Shown here one piece after another: positions 1 through 11,402 of a stretch of 64,000 nucleotides of DNA. Source of the stretch: Platynereis dumerilii (Eukaryota > Annelida > Polychaeta > Phyllodocida > Nereididae); NCBI GenBank assembly GCA_026936325.1, contig JAPTHN010000184.1, positions 1 through 64,000 on the forward strand, written 5' to 3'. The notes below the pieces were generated by a model. The model was not told the origin of the DNA, made no database searches, and was given only the letters and a program-made list of their open reading frames with translations. Position numbers and translations under genes: made by a program. Numbering within the stretch: the stretch's first letter is position 1; each line of letters opens with the position of its first letter.

Positions 1-300
1 TATGTACAGGATCAATAACATCACAGGTATAAGTTAAAAATGATATATATACATAAAATATACAAAAGTAATATAAAATTCACAATAAAAGCCAGAGTCC
101 ATAACATCACAAAAAGTGTCTGACGCAATACTGCACAAAACTGTTGGCTAGTCTTTTTGTCTTCGGCTGACTCAATTTATATGGCACTGGATGTCGCAGG
201 TCATGACTTATATTCCTGGCTGGCGGGATGAGATCACTGAGTTTGTGATTGCCCCTTAGCATAGATTTAAACAGTCGTTGCACATAGATAGATAGATAGG
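1..300 (-). mobile_element. LINE (non-LTR) ORF2 C-terminal scrap
   Basis: The minus strand between about 107 and 300 reads as a short open frame resembling the extreme C-terminus of CR1/L2-type LINE reverse transcriptases: a basic Leu/Pro-rich stretch followed by a Thr-Lys-Arg...Ser-Phe-Val-Gln-Tyr segment in the place where such proteins end with an 'RT...SF.p..i..WN' pattern. Only about 60 residues are present and the element runs off the left edge or is 5'-truncated. A (GATA)n microsatellite follows at 285-300. The family call rests on pattern memory and is tentative. Confidence 0.4.
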
Positions 301-344
301 ATAAGGGGGCGATCATTTAATATCTACTAAGGAGGGGGCGACCA

Positions 345-2186
345 TTTACCCCCGGGGACATGGTGACATACCCCCGGGGACATACCCCCGGGGACAAACC
401 CCCGGGGACATACCCCGGGGACATACCCCCGGGGACATACCCCCGGGGACATACCCCCGGGACGTACCCCCGGGACATACCCCCGGGGACACACCCCCGG
501 GGACATGGGGACGTAACCCCCGGGGACATGGGGACGTAACCCCGGGGACATGGGGACGTAACCTCGGGGACAGGGGACGTAATCCCCGGGGACATGGGGA
601 CGTAACCCCCGGGGACATGGAGACGTAACCCCTGGGGACATGGGACGTAACCCCCGGGGACATGGGGACGTAACCCCCGGGACATGGGGACGTAACCCCT
701 GGGGACATGGGAAGTAACCCCGAGGACATGGGGACGTAACCCCCGGAGACATGGGACGTAACCCCCGGGGACATGAGGACGTAACCCCCGGGGACATGGG
801 GACGTAACCCCTTGGGACGTAACCCCAGGGGACATGGGGACGTAACCCACGGGGACATGGGGATGTAACACTCGAGGACATGGGGACGTAACCCCCGGGG
901 ACATGGGGACGTAACCCCCGGGGACATGGGACGTAACCCCGGGGACATAGGACGTAACCCCCGGGACATGGGGCCGTAACCCTCGGGGACATGGGGACGT
1001 AACCCCCGGGGACATGGGGAAGTAACCCCCGGACATGGGGACGTAACCCCTGGGGGCATGGGGACGTAACCCCCGGGACATGGGGAGGTAACCCCCAGGG
1101 ACATGGGGACATAACCCCCAGGGACATGGGGACGTAACCCCCGGGGACATGGGGACGTAGCCCCGGGGACATGGGGACGTAACCCCTGGGGACATGGGGA
1201 AGTAACCCCGAGGACATGGGGACGTAACCCCCGGAGACATGGGACGTAACCCCCGGGGACATGAGGACGTAACCCCCGGGGACATGGGGACGTAACCCCT
1301 TGGGACGTAACCCCAGGGGACATGGGGACGTAACCCACGGGGACATGGGGATGTAACACTCGAGGACATGGGGACGTAACCCCCGGGGACATGGGGACGT
1401 AACCCCCGGGACATGGGACGTAACCCCGGGGACATAGGACGTAACCCCCGGGACATGGGGCCGTAATCCTCGGGGACATGGGGACGTAACCCCCGGGGAC
1501 ATGGGGACGTAACCCCCGGGACATGGGGACGTAACCCCTGGGGACATGGGGACGTAACCCCGGGGACATGGGGAGGTAACCCCCAGGGACATGGGGACAT
1601 AACCCCCAGGGACATGGGGACGTAGCCCCCGGGGACATGGGGACGTAACCCCCGGGACATGGGGAAGTAACCCTCGAGGACATGGGGACGTAACCCCCGG
1701 GACATCGGGACTTAACCCCCGGGGACATGGGACGTAACCCCGGGGACATAGGACTTAACCCCCGGGACATGGGGCCGTAACCCTCGGGGACATGGGGACA
1801 TAACCTCCGGGACATGGGGCCGTAACCCCCGGGGACATGGGGACGTAACCCCCGGGGACATGGGGACGTAACCCCCGGGGACATGGGGACGTAACCCCCG
1901 GGGACATGGGGACGTAACCCCCGGGGTCATGGGGACGTAACCCCCGGGTCATGGGGATGTAACCCCGGGGACATGGGGACGTAACCCCCGGGGACATGGG
2001 GACGTAACCCCCGGGGACTTGGGGACGTAACCCCCGGGGACTTGGGGACGTAACCCCCGGGACTTGGGGACGTAACCCCCGGGGACATGGGGACGTAACC
2101 CCCGGGGACATGGGGACGTAACCCCGGGGACATGGGGACTTAACCCCCGGGGACATGGGGATGTAACACCCGGGGACATGGGGACA
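345..2186. repeat. GC-rich minisatellite, 23-bp unit
   Basis: About 1.84 kb of tandem repeat with consensus unit CCCCCGGGGACATGGGGACG followed by TAA (23 bp), roughly 80 degenerate copies. Shorter units that lack the second half lie at the left edge. There is higher-order structure: a run of variant units near 711-935 recurs almost unchanged near 1199-1423, giving a super-period of about 490 bp. Because 23 is not a multiple of three, all long open frames here are by-products of the repeat and not genes. The left edge (about 300-345) carries two copies of a GGGGGCGACCATTT-like sequence that also forms the ends of small elements at 12197 and 34263. Confidence 0.95.
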
Positions 2187-2189
2187 GTT

Positions 2190-3740
2190 ATGACTGAATA
2201 TCAGGACTTTATTTTTCTTCAAAATGATAGATTGCAAAAAAACAACAATTTATTAGAATTTTTTATTATAGGCCTATATAGGTCTACAAGGAATCGAAAT
2301 AAAAAATATGGAAACTTGTTTTATTCAACTCAGAAAAGTGGAAAAACATAACTGTCTAATTGTAATTGAGTGGATTAGTTCACTTGAAGATGACACCTGA
2401 CCTATTGCTGTTGAGGAAGTTCAATAATCAATGGCAATTAACAATCGACATGGGGACACTGCCCTTCTTAAAAAGTGACACAGGGACACTGGCCCTCTTA
2501 AAAATCGAGAGACACTGACAGATTGACTAATAAAAAGTGACAAACATTTGATACATTTCTTTATCATTTATGCTTCGATAAAATGGGACATGAGACATTC
2601 ATTTTTCCTTTAAATTCCAACATTTGACACCCCATCTGTTTTGAGACCCATGTATACCCCTATCAACAAAGTTTATTTCAAGAAGGCTATACAAATTTTG
2701 TTTTGCAGGCTGTATAATCTAGAATTTCATCCAATCGAGGTTGTTTCTATTAATTGCATTTAAGCCATCATCAATGATTTCCACTCTCTGTAATCCACAG
2801 TTGATTACAAGACCCTGTCTTAAAATAATAAAATCCAGTCTTTTAAGTGGTAGTTTAAAAAAAAGGTAATGAGCATAAATAACCAAGAATTTTTCTAGGA
2901 GATTAGGAGAATGCAGACCAAAATTCTCATCATGCAGGCCAAATGCTGACCAAATGCTGACCAAATGCAGACCATTCTATATACATACTTTCGGAAAAAT
3001 GCCAAATACAGTGCAAAAACTAGTCCCGGGTGCTTTGTTACTGATGCTGCATATATGCAACAGAGTCACAGTTCGCTACATTGAAATATATCTAATGAAA
3101 GATACACACTATTTCTTTTAATACTCATTCCCAGTGAAGAAAAGGTGACATCAACCTAACTACACCACGCCCACTCGACATGCGAGAGCTCTCCCTTCGC
3201 ATCGGTCCCGATCGAAACTCTAGTTATTATGTGATATATATCACAGGATATGCCAATGCCAAGAAATTATTTGTAACTGTTTGATTTAGGCAGTAATATA
3301 ACTTTCTTGTATATTATATATGTATTTTTTTATGAGACTATCTTCTTTATTTTTCAGGCCTTGAAGGTAATTCTTTCATAAATTGCTTGGTGAAGGTCTT
3401 TCATGATTATTAATTTTTGAATGCATTTTCTACTCTATAAACACTAATCTAATACCTCTGAAGATTTTCATTCACCCATGCAGTTTAAAGTAGCCCTCAT
3501 TTTTAAATAGTTTATTTTATTTTTCCTTCATTATTGCAGGGCATTAGTTCTTACTACTGAAGGCCCTGTCACCAGAGTTTTCTTTTTTATTTAACTGTTG
3601 GAGGGCAATATACCTACTAACTATTAAGTAATGACTGACATGTGCCCTGCTCTTAGCCAATGAGAGCTCTGATTTCATGGTGGAGGTATAATACCATATT
3701 TCAATCTATCATAATCATTGATTTTTAAATTCCCTTTCAG
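2190..3740. other. AT-rich non-coding stretch upstream of the first visible desaturase exon
   Basis: Short reiterated phrases occur (for example 'gacactg' blocks at 2450-2520 and 'gaccaaatgc' at 2945-2975), but no exon, element boundary or RNA could be supported. A desaturase exon carrying the HDxxH or HxxHH histidine boxes was looked for and not found, so the earlier exons are either left of the window or too divergent to see. A nine-base candidate micro-exon at about 3358 between a good acceptor and donor was not accepted. Confidence 0.5.
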
Positions 3741-5970
3741 GACACTCTTGCCATTTTAGGATTTTTCACGAGATATACATTCATGTTTGGTTCTTTTGTT
3801 GGCGGATGGTGGGGAGCCGTCAAGCTCTATTTCATCGTCAGGTAAAACTTCTCTTCGCTGTTTAAGTCGTGGTAGCATGAAATTTGAGCTAGTTTTAACA
3901 ATTTTTAAGCAAGAATGAGTGTGACAAGTTCATACGCAAAGATCAGGTGACTGACTTGACTTGTGTTGTAGGGGAGACCGGGCTGGTTGTCACAGGGGCA
4001 GGTTGTCACACTGTGTAGAACTTAAATATGCTACTATTTCTATTTAAGGCATGCAGGAGCACTGCCACTCTATGTGAATGTCAAAAGGGGAGTGACCTGA
4101 ATCTATCTGATCAATATATATCTATATCATTCGAAATCTTGACATCTTATGGGACTTTTTTTTTTATTCAGCACTCGGGGCAGGTTGTCACGTTTTCGGG
4201 GCAGGTTGTCACACTCTCGGGGCAGGTTGTCACACTTTTGGTTAAGAGCTCGGACACAGGAAGTGGGACTCCGTAAGGCAGATCTTGACTAAAACAAGTT
4301 ATTTTGGACATATGAGGAAACCTCTGCTTGTCCAGTGCAGACCTCAACGAAAACGCTACTGTGTACAAGGGTGCTACAAATGAAGGCTTACCAAGCAGCA
4401 GAAAAGCATTCTGATCAGGAGGAGGAAAATTACAATTTTTTAAAGAAAATTTCTTTATAAATTTGAAATAGATTTACTTTGACACTATGCCATATATGCA
4501 TACATCTTTAGTCATCAATAGCATGTATAAATCACCAGCTTATATTTGTGATAGTTTTTTTGGTTTAAAAGAGTGGTCCTTATAGGTAACAACTAGCTCC
4601 AAAAAGTGTGACAACCTGCCCCGTCTTTTTGTGACAACCTGCCCCGACTGATGAAAATGCAAAAAACGGGCAACCAAGGCTGTTCTTTTCATATTTTTCA
4701 CTATTTCTTCCTATCATTATTTAAAGATTTGTTTACATGGTATGTGTATAAACTTTACCTTTTTCAACAACTATTTGTTAATGAGTAGGATAACATGTAA
4801 GTTGCAGGTAAAAATTTACTTTTTGTTACCGGAAATTTTTAATAGACCGTGTGCCTACCAAACTCCCTTCCAGGGGTTAAGATTTCTCAAAAATACTCCA
4901 GTGGGTTATAAAATCAGTAAACAATGATTGGTTGAGCTGTGTAACTCCTAGTTCAGTGCAATAAAAATTGTGACAACCTGCCCCTGTGACAACCAGCCCC
5001 GGTCTCCCCTACTGGTGTACCCCAGATCAGTCGGGGCAGCTCAACCACCATCTTTGTGGAGGGAGCTGCACTTTTTTTTTTGGTGACCACCGTATGATGA
5101 TGAGATGAGAAGACTGAGTGTAGAACATACCCTATTAATTCAGGGATGCCCAGGGTCTTCCAGTTGCCCCAGCATAGAATACTGGATACAACCCACCTCA
5201 ATTTAATGTCCCAGGGGCTCGGACTAAAGTGAGTTCCCGGGTGAGATTTGAACCCACGCCCTCAATACCAGTGGACAAGCAGTCTTGACCAATAGGCGCT
5301 ACTCCACACAACCACTGTTCCAGGTCTGGCTGAATACATATCGCTGAAGTATTTTTCTATTTTTGCAATGATTTTCTGCCGACTCTCTCAAATTTTTTTT
5401 TGAAAATTGTGTGATTTTCGTATAAGGGAACATAGGTGGCTACTGAGACACAGAATGCCACTCGCATAGGCATACAGTTCATGCTATTTTTGAGGGGCGA
5501 GCGACATCTGTCTGAATTTCAAGATCCAGATCTAATAATACAATTTCAAATGAAATTGCTTGGAAATCATTAATTTTGTTTAATCATCTGCCCGAATTGT
5601 TTAGCCTTTTTGCCTGAATTTTAATGTTTCCCAAACTTTTGTTGGGGGGTCAATATGCGGCGCTCCACGTCGTTTCCTCTTCCATGTCATTTTTAGATGG
5701 AGGGGGGCATGAGCCAATGCTCCCCCCCCTCGTAAATACTCCACTGCATAGTACTCTCTTTCCTAATATACGCTGTAGTTTCAGGAAAACCAGATGTATA
5801 TATACAATATGTATACAATGTAGACTTGCACTGGAATAGACAACCTTGGAATTAATTTCTGTGATTTTATTTCAGGTTCTTTGAGTCCTTCTGGTTCACA
5901 ATGGTTACACAATCATCTCACATTCCCATGAAGGTATGAAGCCTATCTATCAGTCTATCTATATACAATG

Positions 5971-6001
<31 letters not shown>

Positions 6002-7410
6002 GAATATCATAATTGGCATATTTTTAAAAATTTTATATCTTTACATTTTAGGTTGATTTTGATGCCGGAGATGACTGGCTTGTGTCACAAACTCTGTCCA
6101 CATGTAACGTGGAGTCAAACTGGTTCAACGATTGGTTTACTGGACATCTTAACTTCCAAATTGAACATCAGTAAGTATAATGGGCTGTGATATTAGATTT
6201 TCTGTAAGGCCACACATAATTGATCTTTAGCTTCTCACAAGTTCTCAGATCTTCTCGAGGCTCTTTTCCATTAAAAATCAAGCCATATTTCTTGATTGCC
6301 AGTCAACCAGGCGACAGACAACCAGGCGACAGACAACCAGGCGACATCAGTACCAGCTGGGCGACAACCATCCAGGCGACAAACCGCTACTAGCCAGACG
6401 ACACGTTTTGACCAGCCAGGCGACAATAAGTACCAACTAGGTGAATAAAGAATAAAGAATAAAGAATAAAGAATAAAAAACTTTATTTTACGTCGATTGG
6501 AATTAAAAACAGACAACATGAGCACAAAAGTGCTTTTCATCGACAGGATATAAAATTAACAAAAAGGCAAAACAATGGTCAATATGACAGGTAACATACA
6601 CATCTAGTACAGGTTGTACACTCACAGTTAAACTGGTGTCTCTTGATACACTGCTTAAAAACATCGATTGACTCAGCTAATTTAAATTCATTGGGCAGCC
6701 TTTCCCAAATAATTACACCCTCGTATCTTAATGAGTTAATACCATATGTTACAGTTTTGACACTAGGTCTTTCAAGTGTTTTGACATTTCTCAATGAGTA
6801 CATATTTCATTGAGAAAAAACAGTAATTCCAAGTGATCTGGGTGACAAAACTCATGAAACTCAACAAGACAGATTATCGTTCAAGAGTCAAGCAGAAAAA
6901 TGTCGCCCAGTTTATGAAAAGTGTTTGCCGCCTAGTAAAAGTGTTTGTCGCCTGGATGGAAGTGTTTGTCGTCCGGTTAGAAGGGCTGTGTCGCCTGGAT
7001 AGGAGTGACTGTCGCCTGTATGGAAGTGATAAGTGTTTTGAAATTTTGTGCAGCCTAGTTGGTAGTGGCATGGTGTCGCCTGGTTGTCTGTCGCCTGGTT
7101 GACCACACATCATATATCTCATATCGGAATGGACTCACCGTAGCCCTGCTGCATCAGCTTGCCTCTGAGACTGTATATTTAGCTCTATACTGGGCCTTTA
7201 TATTTTTCAATAATAATGTTTCTTTTTTTCAGCCTGTTTCCAACCATGCCAAGACATAATTACCACAAGGTGGCACCACTTGTCAAGGAAATTTGCGAAA
7301 AGCACCATCTACCTTATCATGTGAAACCTATGGGTAGGGCAATGGCAGACATTATTTCTTCACTGAAGTGCTCAGGAGAGTTGTGGTACGAGGCCTACCA
7401 CCATCAATGA
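3741..7410 (+). CDS. FADS: Front-end fatty-acid desaturase (FADS1/2-like), last four exons
   Basis: Four exons with GT-AG borders and matching phases encode the last 151 residues: 3741-3841, 5876-5933, 6052-6170 and 7233-7410 (stop TGA). The protein is a membrane acyl-CoA desaturase of the ER that introduces a double bond on the carboxyl side of existing ones in polyunsaturated fatty-acid synthesis. The third histidine box, Q-I-E-H-H, spans the last intron (the H codon is split by it) and is followed by [17 protein letters not shown], a very conserved signature of the family. Upstream are '[18 protein letters not shown]' and '[18 protein letters not shown]', which align with vertebrate FADS2. 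The last residues ([12 protein letters not shown]) end as FADS proteins usually do, with no ER-retrieval extension. Known family members are about 440 residues with an N-terminal cytochrome b5 domain; that part and the first two histidine boxes are not in view. A polyadenylation hexamer AATAAA lies at 7432, 22 bases after the stop. Delta-5 versus delta-6 specificity cannot be read from this fragment. Confidence 0.95.
3971..5009. mobile_element. TIR element 'A' (TA target) in desaturase intron
   Basis: The ends are inverted copies: GGGGAGACCGGGCTGGTTGT at the left and its complement at the right, flanked by TA on each side (3969-3970 and 5010-5011). The motif GGGGCAGGTTGTCACA lies in the terminal repeat and recurs at 4178-4240 in the same orientation and at 4606-4650 inverted. 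No transposase frame is present, so this is a non-autonomous element of Tc1/mariner/pogo-like target preference. It fills the first half of the intron between desaturase exons 3741-3841 and 5876-5933. Confidence 0.85.
5015..5325 (-). mobile_element. tRNA-derived SINE, family 1, copy 1
   Basis: Read on the minus strand, a tRNA-like head at about 5325-5235 contains a B-box-like GGGTTCAAATC and precedes a body ('cttt agtccgagcccctggg', 'gaggtgggttgtatccagta', 'ctatgctggggcaactgg', 'aatagggtatg') that is nearly identical to the plus-strand copy at 57130-57665. It abuts element A almost directly. The class call (Pol III-driven SINE mobilised by a LINE) is from established knowledge; the tRNA of origin is uncertain. 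Confidence 0.75.
6302..7103. mobile_element. TIR element 'J' with reiterated CCAGGCGACA motif
   Basis: A perfect 30-bp terminal inverted repeat begins GTCAACCAGGCGACAGACAA at the left and ends with its complement at 7103. The motif CAACCAGGCGACA is repeated at least six times from the left end inward and appears as TGTCGCCTGG at the right. The element occupies most of the 1.06-kb last intron of the desaturase gene. No convincing target duplication was seen (CA on both sides is the best candidate). A LINE tail is inserted inside it at about 6440-6830. Confidence 0.75.
6440..6830 (-). mobile_element. CR1/L2-like LINE 3' end nested in element J
   Basis: The minus strand at 6803-6579 encodes about 74 residues typical of the reverse-transcriptase C-terminus of CR1/L2-clade LINEs: '[20 protein letters not shown]' followed by '[20 protein letters not shown]' and a CECTTC knuckle. 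It is followed on that strand by a short 3' region and a tandem tail of four 7-base units (AATAAAG as read on the plus strand, 6448-6478), as these LINEs usually have. The copy is heavily 5'-truncated, the common result of incomplete target-primed reverse transcription. Confidence 0.8.
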
Positions 7411-7439
7411 TGAATGTTAATTTAGTATTTGAATAAATT

Positions 7440-8291
7440 ACCTTAGGTAAAGCAAGAATTTGACATTGTAAATAGGCATAATTGATTGCCCTATAGACTT
7501 AAATAAGTTAAATGTGATGTGGCGTTCAATCTACTTCGACAAATAGAATTAAAAAAATTTAAATGAGGGCGCATGCATTATATGTACTATTTATTTCTGC
7601 GCACAATGTTCAACAATATTAGTTAAACTTTACAGAGCTGATTCATGATTCATTTCTTTCTTCTGCATGCACACATTAAACCACTAGAGAGCAATGATAA
7701 GTAAAACATTTTCATCGGCTGTGCCTCTAAACAACTACTAAACATTTGGGCTCCTCATCAGGGGCAATTTTTTGCCATTGCAGAGTACTATTGCTTGTAT
7801 TTATTTCAGAAAATTATTTTGTATAGGTCTGTCACGTCTGTGTGTGTTTTCTTTAACAAGAAATAAATGAGTCTGAGTCTGCCGGGTCCAATCCGGGGAT
7901 CCAATTAAGTTTACGACTCTACATTTCTATTGCGAAGGGTATTAATAATGAAAGTGTTTGTTTACTTTTGGTTCAATATTTTTTCAACCATATTGAATAA
8001 TAATCACAGGCGTACTGCGAGCATATTTTTTAGAGGGGAGCGAATGACATTTTCCCGAATTTCATGATGCGAAGAATAGGGGACAAAATTTAACCCTGTG
8101 ACCCCATAAATGATGATATAATCAAAATTAATTTCCTAGAGACCTAAGAACAAATTCTCCTCAAAATGGCATTAGTGTGGTTTGTACATTTAACTGTAAA
8201 CTCAGACGTGTATGATTAATGTCATTGGATATATGATAATGCAAAAGCATGTATTGTTCAGCCCTAATATGATTACTGATTGAGGTTTCAT
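7440..8291. other. 3' flank of the desaturase gene
   Basis: AT-rich. A probable LINE or SINE tail lies at 7860-7885 (AATAAATGAG followed by repeated 'tctgag'). The stretch near 7995-8090 is weakly similar to 5425-5530 (both contain 'aggggcgagcg'-like and 'tgaatttca' phrases), suggesting two old copies of the same dispersed repeat. No gene is supported. Confidence 0.4.
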
Positions 8292-8799
8292 TGTTGGGCA
8301 ATTCCGTAAAGTCGGACGTACAGATCAGACACTTTAACAGCTTGTATAGCCCTACCATTACATGTTTGCCATTCCATTGTAAAATAGGTATGAGGCCCTG
8401 TGGCAGGGCTTTAAAACAAGCCATCAACCAAAGCTGAAAGTGCAATAGGAGCTGAGCCACAGGACAAATTGCATCGTGTCGGACGTACACAGAGAAATGG
8501 CACTTTTCTGACTTGATGGCTCGTCTCTCAAAACTCTGTGATTTATATGGAGAAAAATTAATCAACTGACCTGTATTATCAAGAAAACTATTTAAGGCAT
8601 CAGCCAGGTTAATTTCCATGGCGATATTGTCATTTTTCATAAAGCTGTAGCCATTTATATTCCGTGTCGGACGTACACATTTTTCGTGTCGGACGTACGC
8701 GTGTGAATTGCTAGTGTAGAGGATGCCAGCAGTGCATTGATGATCCACAATTTTCATTTTTTCTTCAAAGTTGAGTTCTTTCCAATAATTATCATCCAT
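8161..8799 (-). CDS. Unassigned 212-codon open frame, doubtful
   Basis: An ATG-initiated frame of 212 codons on the minus strand in AT-rich DNA, longer than expected by chance at this composition. It starts inside TIR element B, crosses that element's left terminus at 8296 and ends in flanking DNA. No domain is recognised. Two copies of the repeated GTCGGACGTAC motif are read within it as Val-Arg-His or Arg-Pro-Thr. No convincing splice signals surround it and an in-frame stop lies four codons before the ATG. It may be a chance frame; it is listed because of its length. Confidence 0.2.
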   Translation of the reverse strand: MDDNYWKELNFEEKMKIVDHQCTAGILYTSNSHAYVRHEKCVRPTRNINGYSFMKNDNIAMEINLADALNSFLDNTGQLINFSPYKSQSFERRAIKSEKCHFSVYVRHDAICPVAQLLLHFQLWLMACFKALPQGLIPILQWNGKHVMVGLYKLLKCLICTSDFTELPNNETSISNHIRAEQYMLLHYHISNDINHTRLSLQLNVQTTLMPF

Positions 8800-9963
8800 G
8801 AAATGGCTTCAGCATTGCATATTTGTGCCAAATGGGATGTCTCAAACATTAAGTTATTTTCACTATTTTTACCCTTAAATTTACAGCATTTTTAGCACAG
8901 AAAAGTCACAAAAATCACTAGTTGTACCTGCAATTTTCACCGTAATTGCACATATTTCAGTAATACATATTGAGAGAATGCTTGACAAATAAAATTTTTA
9001 AGGTATTTTGCACAAATATGCAAACAAATGAAGAATTTCTGCCATTTTCAGACAATTTCTGTGTATGCTTTTTTTTATTATCACAGCATCATATACTGGG
9101 CCAAAACTGGTAGATATCATTTTATCTTTCATTTTGTATGAGTATGACACCTGTCTTAGCTTGTGACACAATTGCGTGCCAATTACACATGCTATGAACT
9201 AGCTTTCACTTAATTTTATGGCTGAAAACGGAGTTAAAAATGACCGAACTTCAATGACACCATATATTTCCTGTTTTTTGGCCTATACTACTTTAAGATT
9301 CACCCAAATACACTGGCCTAAGGTTTTCTTATGAGCCCAAGCCTGTGTACCAACATATGTATCATTTCCTTAATTCCAGATGGACTTTCATAATATTGTG
9401 TCGGACGTACATTCCCATTTTCGTGTCGGACGTACATCCCTAAAATGCTCTCCTTGGCAATTGTATTACGTTTAAATAATTAAAGCGGCCACCATGCTAT
9501 TCATGGACATAAATTTGCTTTGCATTAGACGTTTCATGAAATTAACATCAGTCGCCTGGGAGCAGGAAAATTATTTAGTAATTTTTGTGTCGGACGTACA
9601 TTAGAATCTTATTAGGTCAAATGTCACTGCCTGACAGAATTCGCAAGGATTGCTGCAAGAATTTGCAATGCAAAATGAAAGTGTAATCCCTCAGGTAGTA
9701 AATGACAGCAAAATGAAACCAGCTAACCTATTTCTATACTGGCACTGACAACTTAAATTAGGAGTGTCGAAAATGCAATAATTGCAGTCACCAAACATAG
9801 CATTACTTAAATGCAAATATATCAAAAACCAAATTAGATAATCAATTGTTTTTTTATGTACCTGAAAAAAAGACTTATTTTGGCACATTATCGCACCCAT
9901 AACACATACCAATGTTAATTTTGAAATTTTGACTGATTGGTTGATGACTTTACGGAATTGCCC
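8296..9963. mobile_element. TIR element 'B' with seven direct GTCGGACGTAC motifs
   Basis: An exact 18-bp terminal inverted repeat, GGGCAATTCCGTAAAGTC, opens at 8296 and closes at 9963. The four bases TGTT flank both ends (8292-8295 and 9964-9967) as a possible target duplication. The motif GTCGGACGTAC occurs seven times, all in the same orientation (about 8311, 8478, 8666, 8687, 9400, 9424 and 9588); the first directly continues the left terminal repeat. The interior is AT-rich with no transposase recognised. Superfamily unknown. Confidence 0.65.
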
Positions 9964-10394
9964 TGTTGTAGTATAACTTGAATGGGTAATTGTTTAACTT
10001 GATTCTGTGATAGTACTTCGTAGCAATTGAAAGTGTCAATCATTACTAATTGTGTATGTTACTGTAATTCTTGATGATTTTAAATAATAAAATTGATAGT
10101 GAATACTTATAATGTTGATATATTATATTATTGATTTGTGTATTGAGCACATTGTTGACCGTTCACTACATTTTGAACATACTTAAGTATTGTATTTAAT
10201 AAACAACTTATTGGAAACAGTTGACTATGTTAAATTTAAGAACATTGTATCTTCTTTAATTATTAAACCTTTCAAATATTAAGGAGTCATTCTTTCAAGT
10301 TTTTTGCTGACGGTGGTCAACTCATTTTTATACACTCTTGACCACAAATATGGAGAATATCTTCATTTTTCTCGGCAACTTTTACAATTCATGC

Positions 10395-10805
10395 CAGGGG
10401 CATATCCAGTAATTGGCCCGAGGGAGGGGAATATAAATCCGGGACCTAAATATGCCACTGATTTATGCTGAGATGATATTGATAGATAGATATGGCAAGT
10501 GCACCCCTCTAAGCCCATGCAGTTCTGGGGCTCACAATGGTTGATTGATGAGATGGGAGAGAGAGCAGGAGTCCCCAACATGTTACACATTTACTCCATG
10601 TGAGGGATCTTTTACTTGCCCGGCTCAGACACTGTTATTAGCGGCCTCCAATTTAACGTCTCATCTGAATGACATGTCCAACTGGATTTTCCTCATGAAG
10701 GTCCACTGATAATTTCGGGCACCCCAACAGGGGTCAAACATATGCTGGCAAAAAACCTTCAGTGGGCAGGTTGAAATTAATAACCACTCTGCCAACCAGG
10801 TGCAA
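10395..10805 (-). mobile_element. SINE-like retroposon copy
   Basis: On the minus strand a head with 'tggttggcagagtggttatt' (A-box-like) is followed by a body with 'gagacgttaaattggaggcc', which matches the 'gggacgttaaatggaggtgg' core of the SINE copies at 5015 and 57130. It is probably a related SINE with a shared core and a different head and tail. The boundaries are approximate. Confidence 0.5.
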
Positions 10806-10854
10806 GAGGGCCAGGCTGAAGTGAAACTACTACAATTTTTTACGAACTTGTTAA

Positions 10855-11255
10855 AGGTAGTATGTCCGCATCTTTAATTTACTGTCTATGGATAGATTTC
10901 AGTCATATTTGACACATTCCAGTTGAAAAATTTCCTTAACTGCTATTTTAATGGCAGTATATGAAGTTTATTTCCTTGAAAAATATAAACAAATAGTTTT
11001 TCATGCCGTGAAAAAGTCCTGCATTGTTTACAAATCAAGCATTTTCATGCCGTGAAAAAGTCCTGCATTGTTTACAAATCAAGCAATGCAGGGCTCTCCT
11101 TAAGTAATTTAAGGCCTTACAATCAATTAAACTCACTTAATTATGGAAAACACGCAATTCTGTTGCCTGGAGGTGTATACTATACTTAAAATCTATCAGT
11201 TTATGATCTATAAATGCAAGTTTAATTTTACATAGAATTGGCGGACTTACTACCT
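10855..11255. mobile_element. Small TIR element flanked by TTAA
   Basis: The terminal inverted repeat AGGTAGTATGTCCGC (left) pairs with GCGGACTTACTACCT (right), and TTAA lies on both sides (10851-10854 and 11256-11259). TTAA duplication is the hallmark of piggyBac-type integration, but a TA target cannot be excluded because the ends are A/T-rich. Inside, a 43-bp block beginning 'tcatgccgtgaaaaagtcct' is present twice in tandem (about 11001-11086). Confidence 0.7.
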
Positions 11256-11349
11256 TTAAAGTAAAAATTCCTGATACAGTACTAACCTCGCAGTAAAGCA
11301 ACACCGGATGTTTGACTTTTAAGAAAAATTTTAAAGTGAGTTATATATA

Positions 11350-11402
11350 TGTATGCGGGTAAAATTGATGCGGGTAAAATTGATGCGGGTAAAATTGATG
11401 TG
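11350..11402. repeat. Short tandem repeat, 16-bp unit
   Basis: Three copies of ATGCGGGTAAAATTG (about 16 bp) in a row, surrounded by otherwise unremarkable AT-rich intergenic DNA that extends from 11260 to 12190 with no gene seen. Confidence 0.85.

Noticed and set aside
317-2237. Long minus-strand open frames full of Pro-Arg-Gly-Leu and Pro-His-Val-Pro repeats
   Set aside because: They are the 23-bp minisatellite read in three frames; unit length is not a multiple of three and no other coding signal exists.
3350-3375. Nine-base micro-exon of the desaturase between AG and GT at about 3358-3366
   Set aside because: Too short to support, adds no recognisable family residues, and such AG...GT pairs are frequent by chance.
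4028-4276. Plus-strand frame ending in repeated Gly-Gln-Val-Val-Thr
   Set aside because: The repeat is the reiterated motif of TIR element A, not protein coding.
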